Positions 1 to 6,740 of a DNA stretch of 9,013 bases are shown here, in pieces. Below the pieces are notes generated by a model that was given only the letters and a program-made list of their open reading frames with translations, ran no database searches and was not told where the DNA came from. A program made the translations under genes and the position numbers. The first letter of the stretch is position 1. The number at the start of each line of letters is the position of its first letter. Where the stretch lies: positions 1 through 9,013 of the forward strand of contig CADCPP010000004.1 of the NCBI GenBank assembly GCA_902803355.1, written 5' to 3'. The stretch comes from an uncultured Lachnospiraceae bacterium (GTDB taxonomy: Bacteria; Bacillota; Clostridia; Lachnospirales; Lachnospiraceae).

Positions 1-1
1 C

Positions 2-691
2 CGCGCCATGGTGCGCAATGCGAAGGTCTTCCTGATGGACGAACCGCTGTCCAACCTGGACGCCAAGCTCCGCAACCAGATGCGCGCGGAGATCATCCTG
101 CTCCGGAAACGCCTGGACACCACCTTCATCTACGTGACGCACGACCAGACCGAGGCTATGACCTTAGGCGACCGCATCGTCATCATGAAGGACGGCTACA
201 TCATGCAGGTCGGCACGCCCACCGAAGTGTTCGAGAAGCCCGCAAACCTCTTCGTTGCGGAATTCATCGGCGCCCCGAAGATGAACACCTTCAAGGCCGA
301 GCTGGTGAAGGAAGGCGGAAAGTACTTCGTGAAGGCCTTCGGCGCAAAGCTTCCGGCCGACGGTGAAAACGGAAGACTCCTGGGCGAGAAGGGCTACGGC
401 AGCCGCGAAGTGATCCTGGGCGCCCGTCCCGAGCACATCACCTTAGCTGACGGCCCGGCGGAGAACGCGATCGAAACCACCCTGATCGTCAACGAAATGA
501 TGGGCAGCGAGGTGCATCTGCACATCCGCACGAAGGACGGCACCGACCTGATCGTCCGCGTTCCCACCATCCAGCTCTCCAAAGAGCAGCGCGAAAACCT
601 GTACGCCGGGGCGACCCTGTACATCACCTTCGAAGACAAGGTCATGTACTTCTTTGATCCGGAAAGCCAGGAGAACCTGCTGTTCCACTAA
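2..691 (+). CDS. msmX: Carbohydrate ABC importer ATPase, MsmX/UgpC/MalK type (5' end missing)
   Basis: This is the cytoplasmic ATP-hydrolysing subunit of a CUT1-type sugar importer, which powers uptake of oligosaccharides such as maltodextrins through a separate permease pair. The reading frame is open to the left edge. About 229 residues are visible against roughly 365-370 in the family, so Walker A, the Q-loop and most of the signature region lie outside the window. Visible parts in order are the Walker B strand VFLMDEP (visible residues 9-15), the D-loop SNLDAKLR (17-24), the switch histidine in VTHDQ (H47), then the phrase FIGAPKMNTF that typically ends the nucleotide-binding domain. A C-terminal TOBE regulatory domain follows, with LGARPEH near residue 140. 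The ATG at base 8 is internal, not the start. MsmX-type ATPases often serve several sugar importers, so the substrate cannot be fixed; UgpC or MalK are equivalent names. It ends in TAA and runs into a terminator shared with the convergent amylase gene. Confidence 0.93.
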   Translation, partial: RAMVRNAKVFLMDEPLSNLDAKLRNQMRAEIILLRKRLDTTFIYVTHDQTEAMTLGDRIVIMKDGYIMQVGTPTEVFEKPANLFVAEFIGAPKMNTFKAELVKEGGKYFVKAFGAKLPADGENGRLLGEKGYGSREVILGARPEHITLADGPAENAIETTLIVNEMMGSEVHLHIRTKDGTDLIVRVPTIQLSKEQRENLYAGATLYITFEDKVMYFFDPESQENLLFH

Positions 692-715
692 AAAGCAAAC
701 GCTCTTCGGAGCACG

Positions 716-748
716 AAAAAACGGCCGCCCGCGGGCGGCCGTTTTCTT
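716..748. terminator. Bidirectional intrinsic terminator between convergent genes
   Basis: A perfect 9-bp GC stem (722-730 pairing with 733-741, cggccgccc/gggcggccg) is flanked by six A on the left (716-721) and TTTTCTT on the right (742-748). The A and T runs can extend the stem by four more pairs. The central bases are self-complementary, so the real loop is about four bases. Read on + it ends the ATPase transcript after TAA at 691; read on - it gives a six-T tract after the amylase TAG at 770-772. It can therefore stop transcription from both sides. Confidence 0.9.
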
Positions 749-769
749 ATGTGCTCAGGGGAAGTCTTT

Positions 770-2497
770 CTACCGCAGGACCACGCTCGTCTGCGGGTCG
801 ATGATGAGGGTCGTTCCGTTAAGAGAAGTCTCTGCCGGATCCTCAAAGCTCGTCACGCCGATGAAGGCCGCAAGCTTCGTGAAGTGTCCGCCGCCGATCT
901 GGGAAAGGTCCAGCGTCACGCTCTTGTTTGTCGTATTATGGAGCACCATGCAGAGGCTTCCGTCCAGGGAGGCAATGAAGCCGCCCACGTTCGTGCCTTC
1001 CAGGTTCAGCGAGGTATACTCTCCTCTTGCGATCTCCGGATTCGCGTTCCGGATCATGATCAGCTTTTTGTAATAATTATACAGGCTGTCGCCGTCGCCG
1101 ATCTGGCTCGCCACCGTCCCGTTCGACTGCTGATTCTTCTGGTTATAGGTCGCTTCGGACGGATCCTTCACACTGTCCCCGTCGCCCCAGAGCATGGCAA
1201 GGCGCCTGTCCGCATCGGTATTGGCCGAGCCGCGCGAGCCCTTAAGGCCGATCTCCTCGCCGTAGTAGATAAACGGCGAGCCGGGGCCGAGGATCAGCAG
1301 ATTGGCTGCCACCTTCGCGTAGCCGGACGCCAGGGTCAGATAGCCCGCCGAGCGGTCGGTATCATGATTAGCCAGGAATGGCACGATCATGGCGTCGCCG
1401 CGCATGGCCTGGACGGTCTTCAGATACTTCTCCGTGTACCCCGTCAGCGTGTTGACATTGCCCATGCGCGCTGCGTCCACGTACATGCCGGTGGACTGCG
1501 CCACGGTAAAGTTGAAGCAGTTGAGCGCCGGGTAATACAGCTGGGTGATGGAGTCGCTGTCCCAGACCTCCGCAACGGTGTAAAGCTCCGGTTTGATCTT
1601 TTTCAGTTCCGCGATGTACCATTCCCAGAACGCGGCTGAGGCGGGATCATCGCCGAAGTAGATGTATTTCGCGGCGTCAAAGCGGAAGCCGTCAATCCCC
1701 ATATCCAGATAGAACTTTGCGACCTTCAGCATCTCTTCGCGAACGGCTTCGTTGTCATAGTTCAGCTCCGGCATGCCGCCCCAGAAGTTGCACTCATAAT
1801 AGTCGCTGCTGCCGCTGATGCGGGAGAAGGTCCGGCCGGAAAGCCGTGCCTGAGTGCCCCAGGAATAGAAATCATAGTAAGGGTCTTCGGTATCGCCCTT
1901 CTGGTGCGCCTTCGTAAAATCCAGGAACCACTGGTGATTGCTCGCCGTATGGTTGATCACAAGGTCCAGGATCAGCTTCACGTTCCGCTCATGGCAGAGG
2001 GCGATCAGTTCCTTCAGATCGTCCATGGTCCCGAACTGCGGGTCGATCGTATAGTAATCGCTCACATCGTATTTGTGGTAGGTCGGCGACTTGAAGATGG
2101 GGGTCAGCCAGATGCCTTCGACGCCAAGGCTGAGCCCGGAATCCGGGTCGCCGTCATTTAAGTAATCCATGCGGTTGATGATGCCGCGAAGATCGCCGAT
2201 GCCGTTGCCGTCGCTGTCCGAGAAGGAGCCCACGAAGATCTCATAGAACACACGGGCATTGTCTTCCGTGGGGCCGGCAGAGGCAAAGGCCTCACCCTTG
2301 ATGACTGCCTCACCGGTCTTTTCATCCAGGGGGTACTGCCCTGTCTTGTCCATCTCACTGCTTGTTTCCACCGGTACCGACTCCGTTTCCGCGGACGTCG
2401 AGTCCGCACTGCTTGATTCCTTCTGCCTGCCGCAGGCGCCAAGGCACAGGCTGACCGCCAGCAGCGCCGCAAGACCTCTCAAATGCCGTTTTTTCAT
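770..2497 (-). CDS. Secreted GH13 alpha-amylase family lipoprotein
   Basis: This 575-residue glycoside hydrolase family 13 enzyme should cleave alpha-1,4-glucan (starch, maltodextrin) while anchored to the outer face of the membrane. Residues 1-22 form a lipoprotein signal peptide: a basic start, a hydrophobic core and the lipobox LGAC with Cys22. A Ser/Thr/Glu-rich tether follows to about residue 80. The catalytic barrel starts at VFYEIFVGSF (83-92), with a calcium-type loop DSDGNGIGD (94-102). Conserved regions are DLVINH (178-183), MPELN (242-246), GFRFDAAKY with nucleophile Asp274, VAEVWD with acid/base Glu310, and FLANHD with Asp379. MPELN resembles the MPDLN signature of the group between oligo-1,6-glucosidases and neopullulanases (GH13_36-like), so exact specificity is uncertain. 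The ATG at 2497 is chosen because it gives a clean signal peptide and sits 8 bases after GGAGG; the upstream in-frame ATG would add a non-signal leader inside the preceding gene. It lies 19 bases after the ABC-GNAT gene, as the last gene of the - strand run. Confidence 0.93.
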   Translation of the reverse strand: MKKRHLRGLAALLAVSLCLGACGRQKESSSADSTSAETESVPVETSSEMDKTGQYPLDEKTGEAVIKGEAFASAGPTEDNARVFYEIFVGSFSDSDGNGIGDLRGIINRMDYLNDGDPDSGLSLGVEGIWLTPIFKSPTYHKYDVSDYYTIDPQFGTMDDLKELIALCHERNVKLILDLVINHTASNHQWFLDFTKAHQKGDTEDPYYDFYSWGTQARLSGRTFSRISGSSDYYECNFWGGMPELNYDNEAVREEMLKVAKFYLDMGIDGFRFDAAKYIYFGDDPASAAFWEWYIAELKKIKPELYTVAEVWDSDSITQLYYPALNCFNFTVAQSTGMYVDAARMGNVNTLTGYTEKYLKTVQAMRGDAMIVPFLANHDTDRSAGYLTLASGYAKVAANLLILGPGSPFIYYGEEIGLKGSRGSANTDADRRLAMLWGDGDSVKDPSEATYNQKNQQSNGTVASQIGDGDSLYNYYKKLIMIRNANPEIARGEYTSLNLEGTNVGGFIASLDGSLCMVLHNTTNKSVTLDLSQIGGGHFTKLAAFIGVTSFEDPAETSLNGTTLIIDPQTSVVLR

Positions 2498-2500
2498 GGC

Positions 2501-2510
2501 CTCTTCCTCC
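2501..2510 (-). promoter_or_regulatory. Ribosome binding site of the amylase gene
   Basis: On the - strand the sequence reads GGAGGAAGAG followed by GCC and ATG, placing GGAGG 8 bases from the start at 2497. This decides the start in favour of the lipoprotein signal peptide over the in-frame ATG at 2584. The site lies in the 19-base gap after the stop of the preceding gene, which suggests translation on a shared transcript. Confidence 0.8.
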
Positions 2511-2516
2511 GGTCGT

Positions 2517-4862
2517 TTATATCGTTCGTTCCATATACAGGACCGTGTAGCGTTCCTGTTTGTCCTCTTTTCCGTTAAAGGCAAAGCCCTGCTTCTGCCA
2601 GAATTCTATGGCCGGCGTGTTCTCTCTGACTACGCCCAGGATGAGCCTGTTATAGCCCTGTGCTTCCAGTGAGGCCCGGATGTCCGCAAAGAGCTGTGAG
2701 CCGATGCCCTGCCCCTGCAGCTTAGCATCTACGATGAACCAGCCGATGAAGGCGCTCCCTTCTTTCGGATAATCCGTGATCAAATCCAGGATGGCTACCA
2801 GCTTGTCATTCTCGTCATAAAAGCCCATGAAATGCTTCTGGGAGGCGTCCGTGCCCTCAGGCATCTCGCTAATGACCTCGGTGAGGTTCCGCTTGGTCGG
2901 TTCAGTATGCAGGTAGCGGTAGAAGCGGCGGTTCGCGCGGCAAAGATTATAGACCGCCGTGATATCGCCTTCCGTGATCTTCTTTACCTCGTAGACTGTT
3001 GACAGGGCGGCCGTATCCAGATTTCCGCTGCCGCCGTTTTCGTAATCGATCGCGACGCGGAACTGGGTCTCATACAGCTCGCGGTAGACGCCGCCCATGG
3101 CGAGCAGCTCTTCATGCGTGCCCTGCTCGGCGATCACACCGCCGGACACCACCAGGATCTTGTCTGCCTTCAAAATGGTGCTCAGGCGGTGCGCGATGAC
3201 GATGCTGGTCCTTCCCTGCATCATGATGTCCAGGGCGTCCTGGATGGCGCTCTCGGAGATCGAATCGAGCGCGCTCGTGGCCTCGTCAAGGATCAGGATC
3301 TTCGGATCCTTCAGGATCACGCGGGCGATGGAGATGCGCTGCTTTTCGCCGCCGGAAAGCTTGAGGCCGCGGTTGCCGACCTCCGTATCATAGCCCTTCG
3401 GCTGACGCATGATGAAGTCGTGAATGGACGCCTTTTTGCAGGCTTCCTCGAGTTCCTCCTGCGTAGCGTCTTCCTTGGCATAGAGCAGGTTCTCACGGAT
3501 GGTGCCGTTAAACAGGTAAGTATCCTGCGTCACGATGCCGATGTTTGAGCGCAGCCAGGCAAGGTCCATCTCCCGCACATCCACGCCGGCGATGGTCACT
3601 TTCCCGCCGCAGACGTCATACAGGCGCGGGATCATATTGACGACGGTCGATTTGCCGGAGCCCGAAGGCCCTACGACCGCGTACATCTTCCCGCCCGGCA
3701 CCGTGAAATGCACGTCCGAAAGCAGAGGCTTATCCTCCGTATACTGGAACTTCACGTGGTCGTAAACGATGTCCTGCCGCTCCAGAGAGGGCTTTACACC
3801 GTTCTCCGGGCTTTTGATGGTGATGGGTCGGTCCAGATAGTCGAAGATCCTTGTAAACAGCGCCAGCGATCTGGTAAAGTCCACGCCGAGATTCAGCAGC
3901 GATTCCACCGGCCGGTAGAGGCGGTTGATGAGAGCCACCGTGGCCGTGATGGTCCCGACGGTCAGCGCCGATCCTTCCTGCCTGATGAGGAAATAGCCGC
4001 CGGCCAGGTAGATCAGAAGCGGCCCGACCTGCATCATCATGCCCATCGCTACGCGGAACCACTTGCCGCTGCGGTTTTCCTTTAAGGACAGCTGCGTGAC
4101 CTCCTCGTTCACCTTGACGAAGTTTTCGTATTCCTTTTCCTCCCGGGTAAACAGCTTCACGAGCATGGAACCGGAGACGCTTAAGGTCTCATTGATCACC
4201 TGGTTCATCTCGTCGCGCTTGGCCTGGCTTTCGGTTGCGAGCTTGTAGCGCGTATTGCCGACGGCGCGGGAAGGAAAGATCATGAGGGGGATCACCACCA
4301 TGCCGATCACGGCGAGCCTCCAGTCCATGGAGAGCAGGGCGATCACCGTGGTCACGACCGTCGCGATATTCGACACGATACTGGTGAGCGTGCCGCTGAT
4401 GACCGAACCCACGCCGGAGATATCCGTATTCATGCGGGTGATGATATCGCCCTGCTTTTCGGTGGTAAAGAAGGCGTGCGGCATGTATTCCAGATGCCGG
4501 TACATCTGGTTTTTCATGTCGAAGATGATCCGCTGGCTGATCCAGGAGTTGATGTAGCTTTCCACCACGCCGATGATCTGGCTGATGGCCACGGCGCCGA
4601 AAGCGGCAAGGCAGAGCTGGATGAGCTGGCCCATGTTGCGGTCAACGAGGGCCTTGTCCACGATCTTCCCGGTGATGATGGAGGGAAGCAGTCCCACGGT
4701 CGCGCTTAGAAGGATCGCGATGAACACGAAGACGAACTGCACCCAGTAGGGCTTAAGGTAAGACAGGATGCGCCCGATCAGCGCACCGGTCACTTTCGGT
4801 TTGTTGGCTTTTTCTTCCTCGGTCAGATGGCCGCGCGGGCCGAGCGAATTCATGGGCGGCAT
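2517..4862 (-). CDS. ABC exporter half-transporter fused to a C-terminal GNAT acetyltransferase
   Basis: The 781-residue protein joins two modules. Residues 1-603 are a type IV (MsbA/BmrA-like) ABC exporter subunit. It has six probable membrane helices (about 40-62, 80-102, 157-178, 181-200, 270-292 and 299-320), then a nucleotide-binding domain with Walker A GPSGSGKST (398-406), Q-loop Gln446, signature LSGGEKQ (502-508), Walker B ILILDE with Glu527, and switch His558. All are intact, so a catalytically complete homodimer is plausible. After an NGGSGN linker (609-614) comes a GNAT N-acetyltransferase domain (about 623-781), whose acetyl-CoA pyrophosphate loop is QGQGIG (716-721), with typical ENTPAIEFWQKQGF late motifs (747-760). 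Family exporters usually end near residue 580-610, so the tail is extra. The start at 4862 is preferred because GAAGGGGGAG sits 5 bases upstream; the codon 12 residues earlier has no such site. It lies 57 bases after the Na/Pi gene and 19 before the amylase gene. The exported substrate and the acetyl acceptor are unknown. Confidence 0.92.
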   Translation of the reverse strand: MPPMNSLGPRGHLTEEEKANKPKVTGALIGRILSYLKPYWVQFVFVFIAILLSATVGLLPSIITGKIVDKALVDRNMGQLIQLCLAAFGAVAISQIIGVVESYINSWISQRIIFDMKNQMYRHLEYMPHAFFTTEKQGDIITRMNTDISGVGSVISGTLTSIVSNIATVVTTVIALLSMDWRLAVIGMVVIPLMIFPSRAVGNTRYKLATESQAKRDEMNQVINETLSVSGSMLVKLFTREEKEYENFVKVNEEVTQLSLKENRSGKWFRVAMGMMMQVGPLLIYLAGGYFLIRQEGSALTVGTITATVALINRLYRPVESLLNLGVDFTRSLALFTRIFDYLDRPITIKSPENGVKPSLERQDIVYDHVKFQYTEDKPLLSDVHFTVPGGKMYAVVGPSGSGKSTVVNMIPRLYDVCGGKVTIAGVDVREMDLAWLRSNIGIVTQDTYLFNGTIRENLLYAKEDATQEELEEACKKASIHDFIMRQPKGYDTEVGNRGLKLSGGEKQRISIARVILKDPKILILDEATSALDSISESAIQDALDIMMQGRTSIVIAHRLSTILKADKILVVSGGVIAEQGTHEELLAMGGVYRELYETQFRVAIDYENGGSGNLDTAALSTVYEVKKITEGDITAVYNLCRANRRFYRYLHTEPTKRNLTEVISEMPEGTDASQKHFMGFYDENDKLVAILDLITDYPKEGSAFIGWFIVDAKLQGQGIGSQLFADIRASLEAQGYNRLILGVVRENTPAIEFWQKQGFAFNGKEDKQERYTVLYMERTI

Positions 4863-4867
4863 AATAA

Positions 4868-4877
4868 CTCCCCCTTC
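4868..4877 (-). promoter_or_regulatory. Ribosome binding site of the ABC-GNAT gene
   Basis: The - strand reads GAAGGGGGAG, then TTATT and ATG at 4862. This purine-rich site selects the MPPMNSL start. The next ATG, at 4853, would be 14 bases away, and the ATG at 4898 lies upstream of the site. Confidence 0.75.
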
Positions 4878-4883
4878 TTTTGC

Positions 4884-4908
4884 GCCGCGCCAAGACAAGC
4901 GGCGCGGC
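4884..4908 (-). other. Stem-loop in the gap between the Na/Pi and ABC-GNAT genes
   Basis: An exact 8-bp inverted repeat (gccgcgcc at 4884-4891, ggcgcggc at 4901-4908) encloses a 9-base loop in the 57-base gap. An alternative 7-bp pairing (4882-4888 with 4899-4905) is also possible. On the coding (-) strand it is followed by a short A-rich stretch and the ribosome binding site, not by a T run, so it does not look like an intrinsic terminator. It could stabilise or mark a processing point in the operon RNA; that role is inference. Confidence 0.5.
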
Positions 4909-4919
4909 AGTGCGGTCTC

Positions 4920-6722
4920 CTAATTCTTCTCCTCTGCTTTCAGTTTTCCGAAGTATTCCTCATGGGCGGCGTTGTACTGAAGGTTAAATTCATTGCTGCG
5001 CCCGGCATGCAGCTGGCTCATGTAATCATGGGACTGGCTTTCCAGCTGCGGATTGATGCGGGTAATGGTCTCCACGCCCACGTTTGAGCAAAGATCGGAG
5101 ATCCTTTCGATATCCGACAGCAGATTCAGGAAGCAGGTTCCCGCGTCCACACTGCATTCTCCGCGGCGCAGGCGCTCAATATGGCTTTCCTTCATTGCGT
5201 TGATCAGATCGTCCACCACCTCTTCCAGGGGCTCGATCCGGGCAGCCGCGTCTCCGTCTCGCTTCTCAAAGGCCTGCCCGGCAAGATCCAGGATCTTTTC
5301 GATCAGCTCCCTGACCACGGCAAAGTCGTGCAGCGCGCGTCCGGAGAATTCCAGGCCCTTTTCATGCAGCTCTGTTGCTTCCTCGGAAATATTCATGGCA
5401 TGGTCGCCGAGTCGTTCGAACTCCGTGACCACTTTATAGTATTCGTCAATGATATGGACCTGATATTCTTCCTTGATATGCGGATTCAGCGCCAGCATGT
5501 AGTTGCTCACCGCATCCGTCATCTTATCGATATTCTCTTCTTCCGCCTCGATGATCTCCCGCCGCTCTTCCCGGTAATCGGTGAGCTGCGCGAACGCCGC
5601 GTCGATATTTGTCCTTGCCGCCGTAAACATGGTGAGCAGCATATCATAGCAGCTGCGCAGCGCAAGGGCCGGCGTCTGGAAGAAGGCAGGGCTCAGGGCA
5701 TCGAACTTGTCCTGATACTTGTTGACCGGCACCGCTTCATCCTTAACGATCTTCCGGCTGAGCTTTTCGTACGTCCCGGCAAAGGGGAAGAGCAGGAGCG
5801 CACAGGAAAGGTTGAAGATCGTGTTGGTATTCGCGATCAGGCCGGGGCTCGCCGTCGTCTCCCACAGGGTATCGATGGCCCCGAACTGATGCAGCAGGGT
5901 GACCACCAGAAGGACCAGGACGGTCTCGGAAAGGTTGAAGAGGATATTCACGATACCGACCCTCTTGGCGTCGGATTTCGCGCCGATGGAGCAGACGATC
6001 GCGGTCGTCACGCAGTCGCCCAGGTAAATGCCCACGATGACCGCGTAGATGGCCTTGAAGGTGAGCTGGCCGGACATGGAGAAGGCCTGCAGGATGCCGA
6101 TGGTCGCGGAGGAGCTCTGCAGCACGAAGGCCACGCCCGCACCGGTCACATAGCCAAGCAGCGGATTGCCGCCGAGGCCGGCAAAGAGAGAATCAAAGGC
6201 CCCGCTTGCCGACAGGGTGTCCACCGCGCCGGTCATATTCATCAGGCCGGTGAAGAGAATGCCGAAGCCCATGGCGATGCTGCCCACGGTCCGCGAGTTC
6301 TTGAACTTGACAAACATGATCAGGACGATGCCGATGATCAGCGTGACCGGCGCCAGTGTGGACGGCTTGAAGATCTTAAGCCAGGCTGTGGCGGAGTCGG
6401 AAATATCAAGCAGGCGGATGATCTGGCCCGTCACCGTCGTCCCCACGTTGGCGCCGATAATGATCCCGATGGACTGATGGAGCGAGAGGATGCCTGCCGC
6501 CACCAGACCGGAGGTGATCACGATCGTAGCCGTAGAGGACTGGATGAGCGCGGTCACCAGGATCCCCAGACCAAGGGCCTTGAAGGGATTGCCTGTCAGC
6601 TTTTCCATGACCTTCTTCAGCGTGCCGGAGGATCCTTCCTTTAGGGAATCTCCCATAAGGCGCATGCCGTAGAGGAAAAGCGCCAGCCCGCCGAAGAGGG
6701 AAATAATATCAAAAAAGTCCAT
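4920..6722 (-). CDS. Na/Pi cotransporter family protein with C-terminal PhoU domain
   Basis: This 600-residue inner-membrane protein belongs to the NptA/YjbB-like sodium-phosphate cotransporter group. The N-terminal half (about 1-320) has two inverted PNaS repeats, marked by QSSTAT (61-66) with GANVGTTVTG (90-99), and by QSSSAT (202-207). The C-terminal half (about 345-570) is a helical, cytoplasmic PhoU-like domain. It has the two paired acidic motifs of PhoU proteins: EFERLGDHAMNI (from 434) and DIERISDLCSNV (from 537). Such proteins move phosphate with sodium, and the PhoU part is thought to restrain or sense transport; direction here cannot be told. The second repeat has GIYLGDCVTT (231-240) where the first repeat has GANVGTTVTG, a notable divergence. 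The start at 6722 has AAAGGA six bases upstream (6729-6734). The gene follows the LtaS-like gene by 18 bases and precedes the ABC-GNAT gene by 57, so it is probably co-transcribed. No phosphate-box-like promoter element was seen beside it. Confidence 0.92.
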   Translation of the reverse strand: MDFFDIISLFGGLALFLYGMRLMGDSLKEGSSGTLKKVMEKLTGNPFKALGLGILVTALIQSSTATIVITSGLVAAGILSLHQSIGIIIGANVGTTVTGQIIRLLDISDSATAWLKIFKPSTLAPVTLIIGIVLIMFVKFKNSRTVGSIAMGFGILFTGLMNMTGAVDTLSASGAFDSLFAGLGGNPLLGYVTGAGVAFVLQSSSATIGILQAFSMSGQLTFKAIYAVIVGIYLGDCVTTAIVCSIGAKSDAKRVGIVNILFNLSETVLVLLVVTLLHQFGAIDTLWETTASPGLIANTNTIFNLSCALLLFPFAGTYEKLSRKIVKDEAVPVNKYQDKFDALSPAFFQTPALALRSCYDMLLTMFTAARTNIDAAFAQLTDYREERREIIEAEEENIDKMTDAVSNYMLALNPHIKEEYQVHIIDEYYKVVTEFERLGDHAMNISEEATELHEKGLEFSGRALHDFAVVRELIEKILDLAGQAFEKRDGDAAARIEPLEEVVDDLINAMKESHIERLRRGECSVDAGTCFLNLLSDIERISDLCSNVGVETITRINPQLESQSHDYMSQLHAGRSNEFNLQYNAAHEEYFGKLKAEEKN

Positions 6723-6740
6723 GTGATGTCCTTTCCGTGC

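Noticed and set aside
158..445. Rare TTA leucine codons in the ATPase gene (164-166 and 443-445, both after ACC)
   Set aside because: TTA is uncommon in this GC-rich gene, but it also occurs in the neighbouring genes, and two cases do not show transfer or bldA-like regulation.
654..1073. + strand open frame running from the end of the ATPase gene through the terminator
   Set aside because: It overlaps the ATPase end in another frame, crosses the terminator hairpin and is antisense to the amylase gene; no domain is visible.
749..1639. + strand open frame of 296 codons
   Set aside because: It is antisense to the amylase gene, starts next to the terminator, has no ribosome binding site or domain, and has a shadow-type composition.
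2498..2584. N-terminal extension of the amylase from an upstream ATG
   Set aside because: The added 29 residues are polar, would bury the lipoprotein signal peptide, and overlap the end of the preceding gene; the ATG at 2497 has a good ribosome binding site.
2990..3060. ABC-GNAT junction as a sequencing frameshift or a hidden separate GNAT start
   Set aside because: Both domains are in the same frame with no stop between them. No ATG, GTG or TTG with a ribosome binding site was found near the junction, and the linker looks like a normal Gly/Ser tether. An artefact that removed exactly a multiple of three cannot be fully excluded.
4884..4908. Intergenic hairpin as an intrinsic terminator
   Set aside because: Neither strand has a T run after the stem, so factor-independent termination is unlikely.
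5181..6644. Long + strand open frame of 487 codons
   Set aside because: It lies wholly antisense to the well-supported Na/Pi cotransporter gene. Its translation is rich in His, Arg, Asp and Gln with no recognisable domain, as expected for a shadow frame in GC-rich DNA.
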